Source of the DNA: Clostridium senegalense JC122
GTDB lineage: Bacteria; Bacillota; Clostridia; Clostridiales; Clostridiaceae
Direction of reading: 5' to 3'
DNA length: 64,000 nt
Assembly (NCBI RefSeq): GCF_000285575.1
Contig: NZ_HE611050.1
Location: 40,395 to 104,394 of the forward strand
Below the pieces are notes generated by a model. That model searched no databases and was not told the origin of the DNA. It was given only the letters and a program-made list of their open reading frames with translations. A program made the translations under genes and the position numbers. Below are positions 48,789-57,779 of this stretch, in pieces (the first letter of the stretch is position 1; the number at the start of each line of letters is the position of its first letter).

Positions 48789-49211
48789 TTACTCTTCAAT
48801 AAGATTAAAATCCCAAGTTATATTAGACTTATAAGTATTAGCAACTCCACTTTCCACATTAAATGCAATTTCAAGTATATCTTTTATCATCTCTGGTGTC
48901 ATACCCTTTCCTTTTATGTTATATAGAAGGTTAATTTCTTCTATAGGTTTTGGAGCCTCTGCTCCTCTTTCTCCATTAACAATTACTTCATACTCTGAAA
49001 TCTGTGCACCTTTAGCTTGTAACATTGCAACTGTATCTACACTTGTACATGCTGCAACTGCATGAAGAAGTACTTCAATTGGTTTTGGTCCTAGAACTTT
49101 TCCATTATTCATTTCCTTTGGACCTGCCATTACAAACTTTGCTCCTTCTGGAGTTGTACCTTCAAATACCACTCCTTCTCCAAGCCATTTTACTACTGCA
49201 TTTAGTTTCAT
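48789..49211 (-). CDS. OsmC/Ohr-family protein lacking the second cysteine
   Basis: 140 aa OsmC fold: KPIEVLLHAVAACTSVDTVAM with Cys55 in the first catalytic-Cys position. OsmC and Ohr peroxidases use two cysteines; the second, expected near residue 120, is absent (FNVESGVANTYK there), and the protein has only one Cys. It therefore fits the one-Cys YhfA-like subgroup, or a non-peroxidase role. It is divergent from a LysR regulator gene 130 bases away, which may control it. Confidence 0.82.
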   Translation of the reverse strand: MKLNAVVKWLGEGVVFEGTTPEGAKFVMAGPKEMNNGKVLGPKPIEVLLHAVAACTSVDTVAMLQAKGAQISEYEVIVNGERGAEAPKPIEEINLLYNIKGKGMTPEMIKDILEIAFNVESGVANTYKSNITWDFNLIEE

Positions 49212-49341
49212 GTTTAATTCCCCCTACATTTTATAATATGTTATGCCTTTGATAAGATAATAACTCATAGCAATCAAAAATAAAAATTGATATAATAAAT
49301 GATAGTCATATAAAAAATTTATGGATAGAAAGGATATTGCT

Positions 49342-50244
49342 ATGGAACTTCGCCAACTTAATACATTCATTACTGTAGCGGATTTAAATAATTTCACTCG
49401 AGCAGCAGATGTACTTGGATATACCCAACCTACTGTTACCTCTCAAATACAATTACTTGAAAGTGAACTAGGTGTTCGTTTATTTGAACGTATTAAAAAA
49501 AATATTTCTCTCACTTATGAAGGAAAAAAATTTCTTGTTTACGCAAAAGAAATAGTTGCTATGTGTGAAGAAGCTAAAAATACAGTAAAAAAGCAACCAA
49601 TTCCAAAAGGTGTAGTAACAATAGGTGCATTAGAATCATTATGCACAACCCGTTTACATATCCTTCTTAAAGATTTTCATGAAAAGTTTCCTGATATTGA
49701 AATTATATTAAAAACTATTAAATCTACAGAATATGAGGAGCTTTTACTGGATAATCAAATTGATGTAGCCTTTTGTCTAGATCGCTTAATAAAAACTTCA
49801 GACTTTATTGTTGACCTTGCCATACCTGAGTCTTTAGTATTACTTACAAGCCCAAATCATCCTCTTACAAAACTTTTTAAAGTATATCCTGAAGATATTG
49901 CTGACCACCTTTTTATCTTAGCTGAAGAAGAGTGTAGCTATCGAAGAACTATATTAGCCATACTTAATAATCTTAATTTAAAACCTAAATCAATTATGGA
50001 AATTGGTAGCATTCAAGCAATGAAACAACTTGCAATCAGTGGCTTGGGAATAATACTTTTACCTAAAATTACAGTTAAAGAAGAACTATTTAAAGGTGAA
50101 CTTGTTGAATTAAACTGGCATGGTCCTGCTTTTGAATTTTTCACCCAGGTAATCTACCATGAAGACAAATGGATATCCCCTGCTCTGCAAACTCTATTAA
50201 ACATAACTAAGTCAGCTCTTCCATTGCAGTACTGTAATGATTAA
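49342..50244 (+). CDS. LysR-type transcriptional regulator
   Basis: 300 aa. N-terminal winged HTH (MELRQLNTFITVADLNNFTR, then AADVLGYTQPTVTSQIQLLE) and a periplasmic-binding-like effector domain (90-300; GVVTIGALESLC, then GLGIILLPKITVKEEL). The ATG at 49342 has AAAGGAT upstream and gives the standard N-terminus; the frame is open to 49321. LysR proteins usually act on the divergent neighbour, here the OsmC-like gene, with operators in the 130-base gap. Not identified further. Confidence 0.92.
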   Translation: MELRQLNTFITVADLNNFTRAADVLGYTQPTVTSQIQLLESELGVRLFERIKKNISLTYEGKKFLVYAKEIVAMCEEAKNTVKKQPIPKGVVTIGALESLCTTRLHILLKDFHEKFPDIEIILKTIKSTEYEELLLDNQIDVAFCLDRLIKTSDFIVDLAIPESLVLLTSPNHPLTKLFKVYPEDIADHLFILAEEECSYRRTILAILNNLNLKPKSIMEIGSIQAMKQLAISGLGIILLPKITVKEELFKGELVELNWHGPAFEFFTQVIYHEDKWISPALQTLLNITKSALPLQYCND

Positions 50245-50247
50245 TAT

Positions 50248-50287
50248 AAAGAAAAGATTGCACTATAAAATGCAATCTTTTCTTTAT
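50248..50287. terminator. Bidirectional terminator after the LysR gene
   Basis: AAAGAAAAGATTGCA pairs perfectly with TGCAATCTTTTCTTT around an 8-base loop, between the convergent LysR gene and the next minus-strand gene. Confidence 0.88.
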
Positions 50288-50305
50288 ACTATGTTAATTA
50301 TATAT

Positions 50306-50764
50306 TTATTTCTTTTTAAATTGTTCTTGTTCTTTAAGATAAGCTTTTATTTCATAATTATTTAACTTACGAATTTGAGCATTGGAATTTTCCATGTATT
50401 CTTTGGATATATAAATAGGATTATTATCATTACATACTTTGTCCCTGTTTTTTAATAAATATTTTTCTAAATCTTTCTTAGTATGAAATATTTTATAAAA
50501 AATCCTATTATTTTTTCCTATAATTTCATATATTCCACAGACATCTTTACAAATTACTTCAGCTGTTTTCAAATATAGTTTAGCAATTTCTAATGTTTTA
50601 AATGGAAAACTCCATCTATAAACATCTCTTTTATCATCTTTATGAATACATATGCATCTTCCACATGTTGAACATATATATTGAGTATGATTTTCTAAAC
50701 AATGCTGTGGCTTTAAAAGTGGTGTTACCCTTGAATTATTACTATAGCATTCTTTACATGTCAT
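50306..50764 (-). CDS. Cysteine-rich zinc-ribbon-like protein of unknown function
   Basis: 152 aa. The N-terminus has paired cysteines, TCKECYSNN at residues 2-10 and YICSTCGRCICIHKDD near 29-44, which look like one or two zinc ribbons. The remainder (50-152) is basic and helical, with FPFKTLEIAKLYLKTAEVIC. No named family is recognised. A nucleic-acid or protein-binding role would be a guess. ATG lies after a GGGGTG. Confidence 0.7.
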   Translation of the reverse strand: MTCKECYSNNSRVTPLLKPQHCLENHTQYICSTCGRCICIHKDDKRDVYRWSFPFKTLEIAKLYLKTAEVICKDVCGIYEIIGKNNRIFYKIFHTKKDLEKYLLKNRDKVCNDNNPIYISKEYMENSNAQIRKLNNYEIKAYLKEQEQFKKK

Positions 50765-50911
50765 ATTTCACCCCTACCTTCCTATAATATTTTAACATTA
50801 TTAATTAATAATAACATATTTTTATAATGCATAACTACTTGTTTTATTAGAATATGCTTACTTAAATCAATCATACAACGTATTTTTATTCCTACTATCT
50901 TCATATAAAAA

Positions 50912-50950
50912 AGAAGCTATAATGATATTTAAATTCATTATAGCTTCTAC
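50912..50950 (-). terminator. Terminator of the sigma/anti-sigma operon
   Basis: AGAAGCTATAATGA (50912-50925) pairs with TCATTATAGCTTCT (50935-50948), with an A-rich left flank that reads as T on the minus strand, 50 bases below the stop of the anti-sigma gene. Confidence 0.82.
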
Positions 50951-50996
50951 CTTATACAGAAAATTTAGCTACTTTTCAAAATTTATAAATGGTTTC

Positions 50997-51767
50997 CTAT
51001 TTTGCATCTATAATCTCGTGAGCCATTTCAACTAATTCATCTTGTGATATATCACAGTCCATTGCTAAGAAAGAATAATAAATACCATCTTGTTTCCACT
51101 CTAAATATTGAACCTCAGAAATCTCTTCCTTATCAGAACCATAACTAAATACATATTTACCTGATTTTTCATCCTGTTTATCTTGTTCTGTCATTTTATA
51201 ATCTTCTGGAACAAACTTATTAGTATATGAATTATAATATATCTCTATATTATTATAATTATCAACAGCAGTTTTATCCTCTAAAGCTTTTCCTAATATT
51301 ACATTTTGCATAGAAAGACTTACTTTATTATTATCTTTTTCATAATCAAAATCAAGCGATTTACTCTTTGCCACGGAATTACCTTTTATGTCTAAGCCTT
51401 CATCAGTTGTAGTATACCCATTTTTAAATGTATATCCATTACTAAATTCATTAACTAACTTAGGATTAAAACCAAAATCATTTTGTATTTTTTCTTCTGT
51501 TGGCATAGTAGTATAAGTTGGTATATTACTTCCCTGTGAATTTATAGAAAATATTTTTCCTCCTGCAAATACAGTTGTTCCTATTATCATAGCAGCTGCT
51601 AATGCAACTACTGTCCTTCTTTTAAATGATGGCTTTTTATATAATGTTTTAACTTTCATTTCATCAATCTCCTCTTCATTGCATAAACTATTTAACGTTG
51701 TATTTACCTTATTTTTAAAACTTTTCGGTGTATTTGGAAAGGCATCCTTCCAATTATAATTATTCAT
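50997..51767 (-). CDS. Membrane anti-sigma factor-like protein (DUF4367-type)
   Basis: 256 aa. Residues 1-50 are cytoplasmic, one membrane helix follows (RRTVVALAAAMIIGTTVFAG, about 52-71), and residues 75-256 are outside, with the DUF4367-like ending VQYLEWKQDGIYYSFLAM. The gene overlaps the sigma-factor gene by 8 bases, the usual pairing of an ECF sigma factor with its membrane anti-sigma partner. The signal it senses is unknown. Confidence 0.82.
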   Translation of the reverse strand: MNNYNWKDAFPNTPKSFKNKVNTTLNSLCNEEEIDEMKVKTLYKKPSFKRRTVVALAAAMIIGTTVFAGGKIFSINSQGSNIPTYTTMPTEEKIQNDFGFNPKLVNEFSNGYTFKNGYTTTDEGLDIKGNSVAKSKSLDFDYEKDNNKVSLSMQNVILGKALEDKTAVDNYNNIEIYYNSYTNKFVPEDYKMTEQDKQDEKSGKYVFSYGSDKEEISEVQYLEWKQDGIYYSFLAMDCDISQDELVEMAHEIIDAK

Positions 51768-52242
51768 AGATTTCCTCCATATACTCTAATTTTATTTTTA
51801 ATAATTTACGCCCTTTTGCTAATCTACTTTTTACAGTTCCTTCAGGTATCTTCAAAATTTTCTTAATCTCTTTTACAGAATATCCTTCTACATAATAAAG
51901 AACAATTGTAATACGAATACGCTCTGGCAAGTTTTGAATGGCTAAGTATAAATCGCTATAGTCCTTCTTATCATCAACCTTGTCAAATTCAAAATACTCT
52001 TCATAAGACACTGTTGAACATTGCTTACGTTTTAAACTATAACATTCATTTATAAGTATCTTAACTAGCCATGTTTTAAAATATTGTTCTTCCTTTAATT
52101 TATTTAACTTATTATAAGCTTTTAAAATTGCTCCTTGCACTGCATCCTCACAATCTTGGTCATGAATCAAAATTGATTTAGATACATGATATAAAGTAGA
52201 TTCAGCCTCAAGAACTTTATCTATAAATTCCTGTTTATTCAA
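51760..52242 (-). CDS. ECF-type RNA polymerase sigma factor
   Basis: 160 aa with sigma regions 2 (HDQDCEDAVQGAILKAYNKL, then YFKTWLVKILINECYSLKRK) and 4 (LPERIRITIVLYYVEGYSVK, then EIKKILKIPEGTVKSRLAKG), and no region 1 or 3, the ECF layout. The preferred start is the TTG at 52242; the frame opens at another TTG (52266) that overlaps the ribosome site AGGAAAGG. Followed by its likely anti-sigma partner. Confidence 0.9.
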   Translation of the reverse strand: MNKQEFIDKVLEAESTLYHVSKSILIHDQDCEDAVQGAILKAYNKLNKLKEEQYFKTWLVKILINECYSLKRKQCSTVSYEEYFEFDKVDDKKDYSDLYLAIQNLPERIRITIVLYYVEGYSVKEIKKILKIPEGTVKSRLAKGRKLLKIKLEYMEEIYE

Positions 52243-52420
52243 TTGACTTCCTACCTTTCCTCGCAAATTGTAGCGCTACTTTTTTGCTTTACACTAATTA
52301 GACGTATATATGTGCTAAAAGGTTCACTTAATTTTTGTAAATATGTAAAATATTTAATTTTATACACTTCTATTTTAACTTTTTCCTTTATATTTTTATC
52401 TTATAATTAAAACAAAACAA

Positions 52421-52460
52421 AAAAACACCGTTATTAAAAATAAAATTTTACGGTGTTTTA
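52421..52460 (-). terminator. ACCGT-type palindromic terminator
   Basis: AAAACACCGT (52422-52431) pairs with ACGGTGTTTT (52450-52459), just below the stop of the minus-strand gene at 52480. Confidence 0.82.
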
Positions 52461-52479
52461 TAAGAAAAAAATATTATGT

Positions 52480-52773
52480 TTAAAACTTCATAACGCAAAC
52501 AATTGTTATTATCCATGAAAATATCAACACTGCAGTAATAATTGCTTGTATTTTTTCTGCTCTAGCCAAATCTTTAATATATGTAGATTTTTCCTTTGGT
52601 GGTAAAGTTGTGAATAAATTAGTTATAATGATAATCGCTAAAACAAAACTTACTATCATAAATGAAATTTTATAATAATTTGTAGGAATTATATTAACTA
52701 AACAAAAAATATTTAATATTGTTCCTATCAATAACACTATTACAAAAATATAACGTTGCATTTTAATAGTCAT
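52480..52773 (-). CDS. Small membrane protein of unknown function
   Basis: 97 aa with three hydrophobic segments (residues about 7-26, 33-53 and 77-96) and a charged loop KSTYIKDLARAEKIQ before the last. The ATG at 52773 has GGAGGTGGG upstream; an earlier in-frame ATG overlaps that site. No family recognised. A family C element lies directly upstream. Confidence 0.72.
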   Translation of the reverse strand: MTIKMQRYIFVIVLLIGTILNIFCLVNIIPTNYYKISFMIVSFVLAIIIITNLFTTLPPKEKSTYIKDLARAEKIQAIITAVLIFSWIITIVCVMKF

Positions 52774-52825
52774 ATTTCCCACCTCCATATATTATATATT
52801 TTTTCTATAGTGTTCCAAGCTGTGC

Positions 52826-53039
52826 GTAAAGCTAAGCCACTTTATTCCAATAAAATATTTTTCTTTTAATCTTTTAATACATTATGTAATAATAAAGAAT
52901 TTAAATACGCTATTCATTGAAAATTGATTTAGAAAATATATTTAGAGTTTTTTTGAAATTTTCACAGACTAGCATTTTAAATTTTTTCATTATTACTTTT
53001 TAACACTATGCATTTGGAACACCCTAGGCTTAGCTTTAT
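52826..53039. mobile_element. Family C MITE-like element, 214 bp
   Basis: Left end GTAAAGCTAAGCC (52826-52838), right end GGCTTAGCTTTAT (53027-53039), inverted. Interior shares CTTTATTCCAATAAAATAT, CTATTCATTGAAAA and ATTTTCACAGACTAGC with the 59.35-kb copy, but lacks its 108-bp GC-rich insert. It abuts a family A element. A second TGTTCCAAG just left of it suggests these elements insert near or into each other. Confidence 0.8.
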
Positions 53040-53042
53040 GCC

Positions 53043-53200
53043 TATGGTGTTCCAAGTTAACCTTTTAAATTATCTATTCCAAAACTTGGATGCATAAAAT
53101 AGTGAGACATGCTCCGAATCATTTAGAATGAACACTATATTTTTCATAAAAATATTTTAAAGTTATTCAACAAATTTAAACTAGAGCTTGTTTCCCTATA
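53043..53200. mobile_element. Family A MITE-like element, 158 bp
   Basis: TATGGTGTTCCAAGTTAACC at left and GAGCTTGTTTCCCTATA at right; interior ATAGTGAGACATGCTCCGAA as in the 26.98- and 60.48-kb copies. Three bases separate it from the family C element. Confidence 0.8.
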
Positions 53201-53235
53201 ATTAAGTCAATTTTAATTGAATTTTATCTAATAAT

Positions 53236-53859
53236 TTAAAATCCATAAAGTAACTTCGCAAACCCAAATTCATTAAATAAAAGAAAACGTCCCATAAAAA
53301 TTGCAGTTATATATATGATAGGCTCCCATTTAAAGTAATGAAATGACTCATTTTTACTTTTTATTATACGAACAGATATTTTATATATACCATATCCAAT
53401 GAGTCCACCTATAGTATTCAATATTAAATCATCAACATCAGTACTTCTATTATTTAATAATTGAGTAATTTCTATAAACATTGAAAATGAAAATGCTGAT
53501 ATAAAAATATAAAATACTTTATCATATTTTCTCCATAAAAAAGGAACTAGAATACCAAACGGTATAAAAAGTAATATATTTTGTAAATATCCAATTATAT
53601 CAATTTCATTAGAAAATGGGATAAAATTTAGGTTTGGCTTTCTTTTAAAGTGATGATAAAGTATATCATATAAAGTTCCTGTTCCTGTAAAATAAAATAC
53701 TGAAATTATATAAATTGCAAAAGCAATAATAATTCCATTATGAATTTTTGATGTTACTATACCCTTACGTTTATTCATATTATTCAATATGAATAATATC
53801 ACAATAAATGGAACAAACCCTGTTAAAAACTCATATCCAATAAAAAGCAAGTTATCCAT
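53236..53859 (-). CDS. VanZ-like membrane protein
   Basis: 207 aa with five or six hydrophobic segments. The VanZ pattern is visible: LNFIPFSNEIDIIGYLQNIL, then LFIPFGILVPFLW and FIEITQLLNNRSTDVDDLIL followed by NTIGGLIGYGIYK. VanZ gives low teicoplanin resistance in enterococci, but most members have unknown roles. The ATG at 53859 has GGAGGTGAA at good spacing; the frame extends 16 codons further without a better site. Confidence 0.88.
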   Translation of the reverse strand: MDNLLFIGYEFLTGFVPFIVILFILNNMNKRKGIVTSKIHNGIIIAFAIYIISVFYFTGTGTLYDILYHHFKRKPNLNFIPFSNEIDIIGYLQNILLFIPFGILVPFLWRKYDKVFYIFISAFSFSMFIEITQLLNNRSTDVDDLILNTIGGLIGYGIYKISVRIIKSKNESFHYFKWEPIIYITAIFMGRFLLFNEFGFAKLLYGF

Positions 53860-54021
53860 AATATTCACCTCCAAATTATGAATTATATATCTATATATAA
53901 TTTTCACCTAAGATTATCTTATTGTTACAAATAAATCATAACATATTTTGTAAATATATCAGTTTTCAAAATTCAAAAATATATTCTATTTTTACTTTAT
54001 TTTATATTTAAATCGCCATGT

Positions 54022-54064
54022 AAAAACACCGTAGAATTCATTTGAATAATACGGTATTTTAATA
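54022..54064 (-). terminator. ACCGTA-type palindromic terminator after the MBL gene
   Basis: AAAAACACCGTA pairs with TACGGTATTTT around GAATTCATTTGAATAA. The core and the following stretch TTAAGTTCATTAACAAATTGA recur at 56.04-56.13 kb (TTAAGCTCCTTAACAAATTGA), so the repeat unit is longer than the hairpin. Confidence 0.75.
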
Positions 54065-54127
54065 TATTATTTATATTTACTTTTTAAGTTCATTAACAAA
54101 TTGAGATTTGTCGATTTCGTGTTATGA

Positions 54128-54943
54128 TTATAATTTTTCAAGCATATCATAACTCAATGTACGAAATACCTGACAATAATTTTGAAATCCATCCTGCCCA
54201 ATAATATAAATATTGGGCATATAGTCCATTCTTGCTTTTGAATACATAATACGTTCCAATCCATTGTCTACAGCTGTATGATTGCTTAAAGCCACATCAA
54301 CTTTTTTAAGCATTGCTTCACTGATAAAGTAATCCAATGACTTGAGATATTGTTTTACTTCATTTTTTGTCCATGGTGGCGTCGTACCTCCCCATAAAGC
54401 TGCCATATATGTCTCTCCATTTTCCTTTACAGGGAATATGTAGCTTAATCCTCCAGGAGTATGACCAGGAGTACCGTAAACATATATTGTTTTATCACCT
54501 AATGTTATGATATCACCATCCTGAACATAAACATCAATTTTGTAATCTTTCCACGTTTCCGGCCTATCATGTTTTGTTGGATGTTCTCTCCAAAAAATAT
54601 CATCTGCTTTAGAAAGATATGTATCAGCATGATATTTTTCAACAAACCATTTCCCACATCCTGTATGATCAACATGACCATGTGTCAAAACCAGTTTTTT
54701 TATTGTATCAGGATTCCACCCTACATCTTTAATCGCATCTACTATTGCTTTAAAAGCTTTTTCTGATGGCCAAATAGCATCTATTATTATCAACCCATCA
54801 CTTGTATTTAATACAAAACAATTTGTTTGTTTTTGTGCGACAATTAACAAATCATCAAAAATCTTAGCATGGATAAAAAATGACATATCCTCCATTGCTT
54901 TAATTGTTTCTTTTGTAATAACTGGTTTATTTAATCTATTCAT
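54128..54943 (-). CDS. Metallo-beta-lactamase-fold hydrolase
   Basis: 271 aa with the zinc motif HGHVDHTGCG (HxHxDH, residues near 90), a further His in GTPGHTPGGLSYIF and a late His in ALSNHTAVDNG. A fold with many functions (thioesterases, lactonases, beta-lactamases); the N-terminus and GGTTPPWTKNEVKQYL do not point to a specific one. Acquired B3 beta-lactamases share this pattern, but there is no signal peptide. Monocistronic. Confidence 0.85.
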   Translation of the reverse strand: MNRLNKPVITKETIKAMEDMSFFIHAKIFDDLLIVAQKQTNCFVLNTSDGLIIIDAIWPSEKAFKAIVDAIKDVGWNPDTIKKLVLTHGHVDHTGCGKWFVEKYHADTYLSKADDIFWREHPTKHDRPETWKDYKIDVYVQDGDIITLGDKTIYVYGTPGHTPGGLSYIFPVKENGETYMAALWGGTTPPWTKNEVKQYLKSLDYFISEAMLKKVDVALSNHTAVDNGLERIMYSKARMDYMPNIYIIGQDGFQNYCQVFRTLSYDMLEKL

Positions 54944-55184
54944 TTAGTATACACTCCTCTGTACAATATTAATTTTATAGTTGCACAGAGGATAAGCGAT
55001 TCTTTGGATGCATACATAAAAATATCTTCATGAATTCACCTTCTTTACTTAACTTTATTTTATTATTACGAATTAATTATAACATATTTTGTAAATACCG
55101 CATTATTCAATTTTAAAAGAACAAATTTTAATACTTATTTCGCTTTATTTTCATAACGTGAATTAACTTAACACTTTATTCTGC

Positions 55185-55844
55185 TCATTTTCTACAAACG
55201 CAATGAAGTATAGGACCATCCTCTTCTTTATAAACTATACCTCTTTTACACTCTATAATTGAAAATCCTGCCTTTTGAGCCAAATCTATCATTTCATCAG
55301 TGGTAAATGCTTCCCAATAACAATCTGTATTTGCATAGGGAAAAAACTTCTTTCCATTAAGATATTGTGGACATTTTGCTTTTAAAAATTCTTTATCATG
55401 TCCAGAAAAACTAAGTATTCCATTACTTTTCAAAACCCTACTGCATTCTTTTAAAATATGTATTTTATTATCCTCATCGTAAAAAAGACCGAAAGTCTGT
55501 GACCATATTATTACAACATCAAAAGTATTACTTTCAAAAGGTAAGTCTAATCCATTGGTTAACAAAAATTCAATATCTCTTTTACTTTCTAAAGCAATTT
55601 TTTTTGCAGGTTCTATAACCTTTTCAGAAATATCGATAGCCGTAATTTTAAATCCCCTATCATACAAACAAAATGCTTCTCTCCCCATTCCACAACCTAT
55701 ATCAAGAATTTGTGATTTAATCGGAAAATGAGAAACTACTTCGTTTTCCCAAATTTTCAATTTCTTATTAGTGTAATCTTCCATATCCCTTATTGCAGGT
55801 TCCTCAGAGTATAATTTTTTTACAATTTCTATACTACTCCTCAT
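55185..55844 (-). CDS. Class I SAM-dependent methyltransferase
   Basis: 219 aa. Motif I is ILDIGCGMGREAFCLYDRG, followed by ITAIDISEKVI (acidic post-I), FDVVIIWSQTFGLFYDED and ECSRVLKSNGILSFSGHDKE. Substrate unknown; overall similar to small-molecule methyltransferases of the UbiE/Coq5 type. The ATG at 55844 is preferred over that at 55850 because the GGGGG ribosome site abuts the latter. The gap 54944-55184 holds TATAACATATTTTGTAAATA, also present near 53.94 kb. Confidence 0.87.
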   Translation of the reverse strand: MRSSIEIVKKLYSEEPAIRDMEDYTNKKLKIWENEVVSHFPIKSQILDIGCGMGREAFCLYDRGFKITAIDISEKVIEPAKKIALESKRDIEFLLTNGLDLPFESNTFDVVIIWSQTFGLFYDEDNKIHILKECSRVLKSNGILSFSGHDKEFLKAKCPQYLNGKKFFPYANTDCYWEAFTTDEMIDLAQKAGFSIIECKRGIVYKEEDGPILHCVCRK

Positions 55845-56040
55845 ATACATCCCCCAATGATATTCATAAACTTTGCTTCATAGTTAATTACAATCTTGTC
55901 TTAACTCACAAGAAAAGTTTATCATATTTACCATCTTATTGCATTGATTTCCTATACCTTTAAGGTAGTTTTATTTTTCATGCCCTATTAATCAATTTTC
56001 AAAGAACATTTTACTTAACACTTTATAAAATTCTTGCATT

Positions 56041-56082
56041 AAAAATACCGTATATTCATTTCTAAATAATACGGTATTTTAA
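56041..56082 (-). terminator. ACCGTA-type palindromic terminator
   Basis: AAAAATACCGTATATT pairs with AATAATACGGTATTTT, below the stop of the gene at 56143. Closely similar to the hairpin at 54.02 kb, including the downstream TTAAGCTCCTTAACAAATTG. Confidence 0.78.
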
Positions 56083-56142
56083 TATATTGTTTTATATTTA
56101 TTTTTAAGCTCCTTAACAAATTGAATTTTTGCTACTATAATC

Positions 56143-56481
56143 TTATTTTTTTTCTACCAGTAAGCAATTCTTTCGTCCAATATAACCAATAGTAAAAACA
56201 AGCATAACCACAATTACTCCAAACGTTACAATTGAGATTACAGGTTTAATAAACCAAGACAGCAAAAATCCACATATACCCACTGCTGACATTATAGCAA
56301 GCATTTTTTTTAAACGGTATATAGCTATTCGAGGATCATATTTTTTCTGTTCCTCCACATCCATTTGTGAATACCACTTTATCCACTTAGAGGATTTTTC
56401 AACATTCACTATTGAAAAAACTATATATATTGCCAAAAAAGCAAAGGTAATTATAACAATGCCTCTTTGAAATTTATCCAT
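56143..56481 (-). CDS. Small membrane protein (DUF3784-like)
   Basis: 112 aa with three hydrophobic segments (residues about 7-25, 62-80 and 83-103) separated by a charged loop MDVEEQKKYDPRIAIYRLKK. The loop with its KKYD resembles DUF3784-type proteins, a tentative comparison. The ATG at 56481 follows GAGGGGTGG. Function unknown. Confidence 0.7.
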   Translation of the reverse strand: MDKFQRGIVIITFAFLAIYIVFSIVNVEKSSKWIKWYSQMDVEEQKKYDPRIAIYRLKKMLAIMSAVGICGFLLSWFIKPVISIVTFGVIVVMLVFTIGYIGRKNCLLVEKK

Positions 56482-56682
56482 CTTTCCCACCCCTCAGTTT
56501 TAGATTTAGTGTATTTTACATATATTTATACATCTCACAACTGCAATTATTTTGCCTTAATTATATTTCAACTTTATATACTCCTTTATCTTTGTAACTT
56601 ACTCTGCACTTTCTAATATTAACGATTTTGTTCTATACTATCCAACTTATAGTCACTCATACTTTTACTACAAATTTAAAAG

Positions 56683-57048
56683 CTAATCTCTTTCTTTGAT
56701 TTCACTTGTTATAAATGCTTTTGAAATATACATAGCATTTATTATATTATTAAAACGCTTATAGTTAGAAGTACCCTCATCAAATTTCATCTGTGCTTTT
56801 TCACATTTACTTATAACTGAAGACACTGGACGTAATGCTTCTATTAATTCTTCTTTTGTATATTTCTCTATAACATTTTCATCTGTTATTAATGATTTTG
56901 AAATATACATAGCTTTTATCCTATTCTTAAGAAGTGTATGTTGAGATGTTCCCTTCTCAAATTTTGGTTGTATTTTTTCACACCTACTAATAGTTGATGA
57001 TACAACTCTTAGTGCTTCCTTTAATTCTTCTTTTGTATATTGATTCAT
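56683..57048 (-). CDS. Protein with two tandem 59-residue repeats, unknown function
   Basis: 121 aa made almost wholly of two copies of one unit: residues 4-62 (YTKEELKEALRVVSSTISRC, ending AMYISKSLIT) and 63-121 (YTKEELIEALRPVSSVISKC, ending AMYISKAFIT). Each has CEK, a KFxxGTS turn, and two or three predicted helices. Helical and soluble. I do not recognise the family. Single-unit relatives would support a recent internal duplication. Confidence 0.78.
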   Translation of the reverse strand: MNQYTKEELKEALRVVSSTISRCEKIQPKFEKGTSQHTLLKNRIKAMYISKSLITDENVIEKYTKEELIEALRPVSSVISKCEKAQMKFDEGTSNYKRFNNIINAMYISKAFITSEIKERD

Positions 57049-57159
57049 AACATTTCACCTCAAATTCGCAACTTATATAAACTGCATTATAATAAAATTT
57101 CTCGTAATAGAAAATAGTTATCTTGCATATTTTTATTTTTCCTTTTAATAAATAAAATA

Positions 57160-57546
57160 TTAATATGAAGAATGTGGTAATAATTCTTCTATAGATACTT
57201 TTTCTATGCCATTTGAAGTTTGCAATAAAACTTTAATATCAGGAGCATATTGCATAAGTAACTGCCTACAATTCCCACATGGAGGAATTAAAGCATTATT
57301 TTTCTTTGGAGACCTTACTGCAACAATAGTATCAAATTCCCTTTCGCCTGATGTAATTGCCGAACCAATTGCTATATATTCAGCACATGAACCATGAATT
57401 GCGTATACATTTACTCCAACATATATATTACCATTTTTGCAACGTAACGCCGCACCTACCGTATGGTTTTCATTAACTTCGTCAAAATTCTTATTAATAA
57501 CTTTTCTTGCTTCCTCTATCAATTCTAAATCTTTCCTATCAATCAT
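57160..57546 (-). CDS. Cytidine deaminase-like protein
   Basis: 128 aa zinc deaminase. Catalytic motif HGSCAEYIAIGSAITSGERE (C-A-E in place of the usual HAE, as in homotetrameric cytidine deaminases) and PCGNCRQLLMQYAPD (the two further zinc cysteines). It acts on cytidine or a related compound; blasticidin-S deaminases share this layout. Placement among other single-gene accessory units makes a resistance-type substrate possible. Confidence 0.88.
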   Translation of the reverse strand: MIDRKDLELIEEARKVINKNFDEVNENHTVGAALRCKNGNIYVGVNVYAIHGSCAEYIAIGSAITSGEREFDTIVAVRSPKKNNALIPPCGNCRQLLMQYAPDIKVLLQTSNGIEKVSIEELLPHSSY

Positions 57547-57606
57547 ACTTTAATAATCCCTTTCATTGATTTATCACATTTACACTTTATTTAAATTGAG
57601 ACATAA

Positions 57607-57678
57607 AAAATATCGTAAATTCATCTTAATATCTCTCCCTTAATGAGAATATATAACTTTGAATAATGCGATATTTTA
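57607..57678 (-). terminator. Diverged ATCGTA-type palindrome
   Basis: AAAATATCGTA (about 57607-57617) against TGCGATATTTT (57667-57677) with a 49-base interior that includes CTCTCCCTTAATGAGAA. A looser relative of the ACCGTA hairpins, below the stop of the gene at 57780. Confidence 0.55.
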
Positions 57679-57779
57679 ATTTATTATTTTTATATTTAAT
57701 TTTTATTATTGATACTTTTTATCATATAAATCTATTCAAGTTATATTAGTTCAAATCTCAATTTTTCACAACAAGAAAT

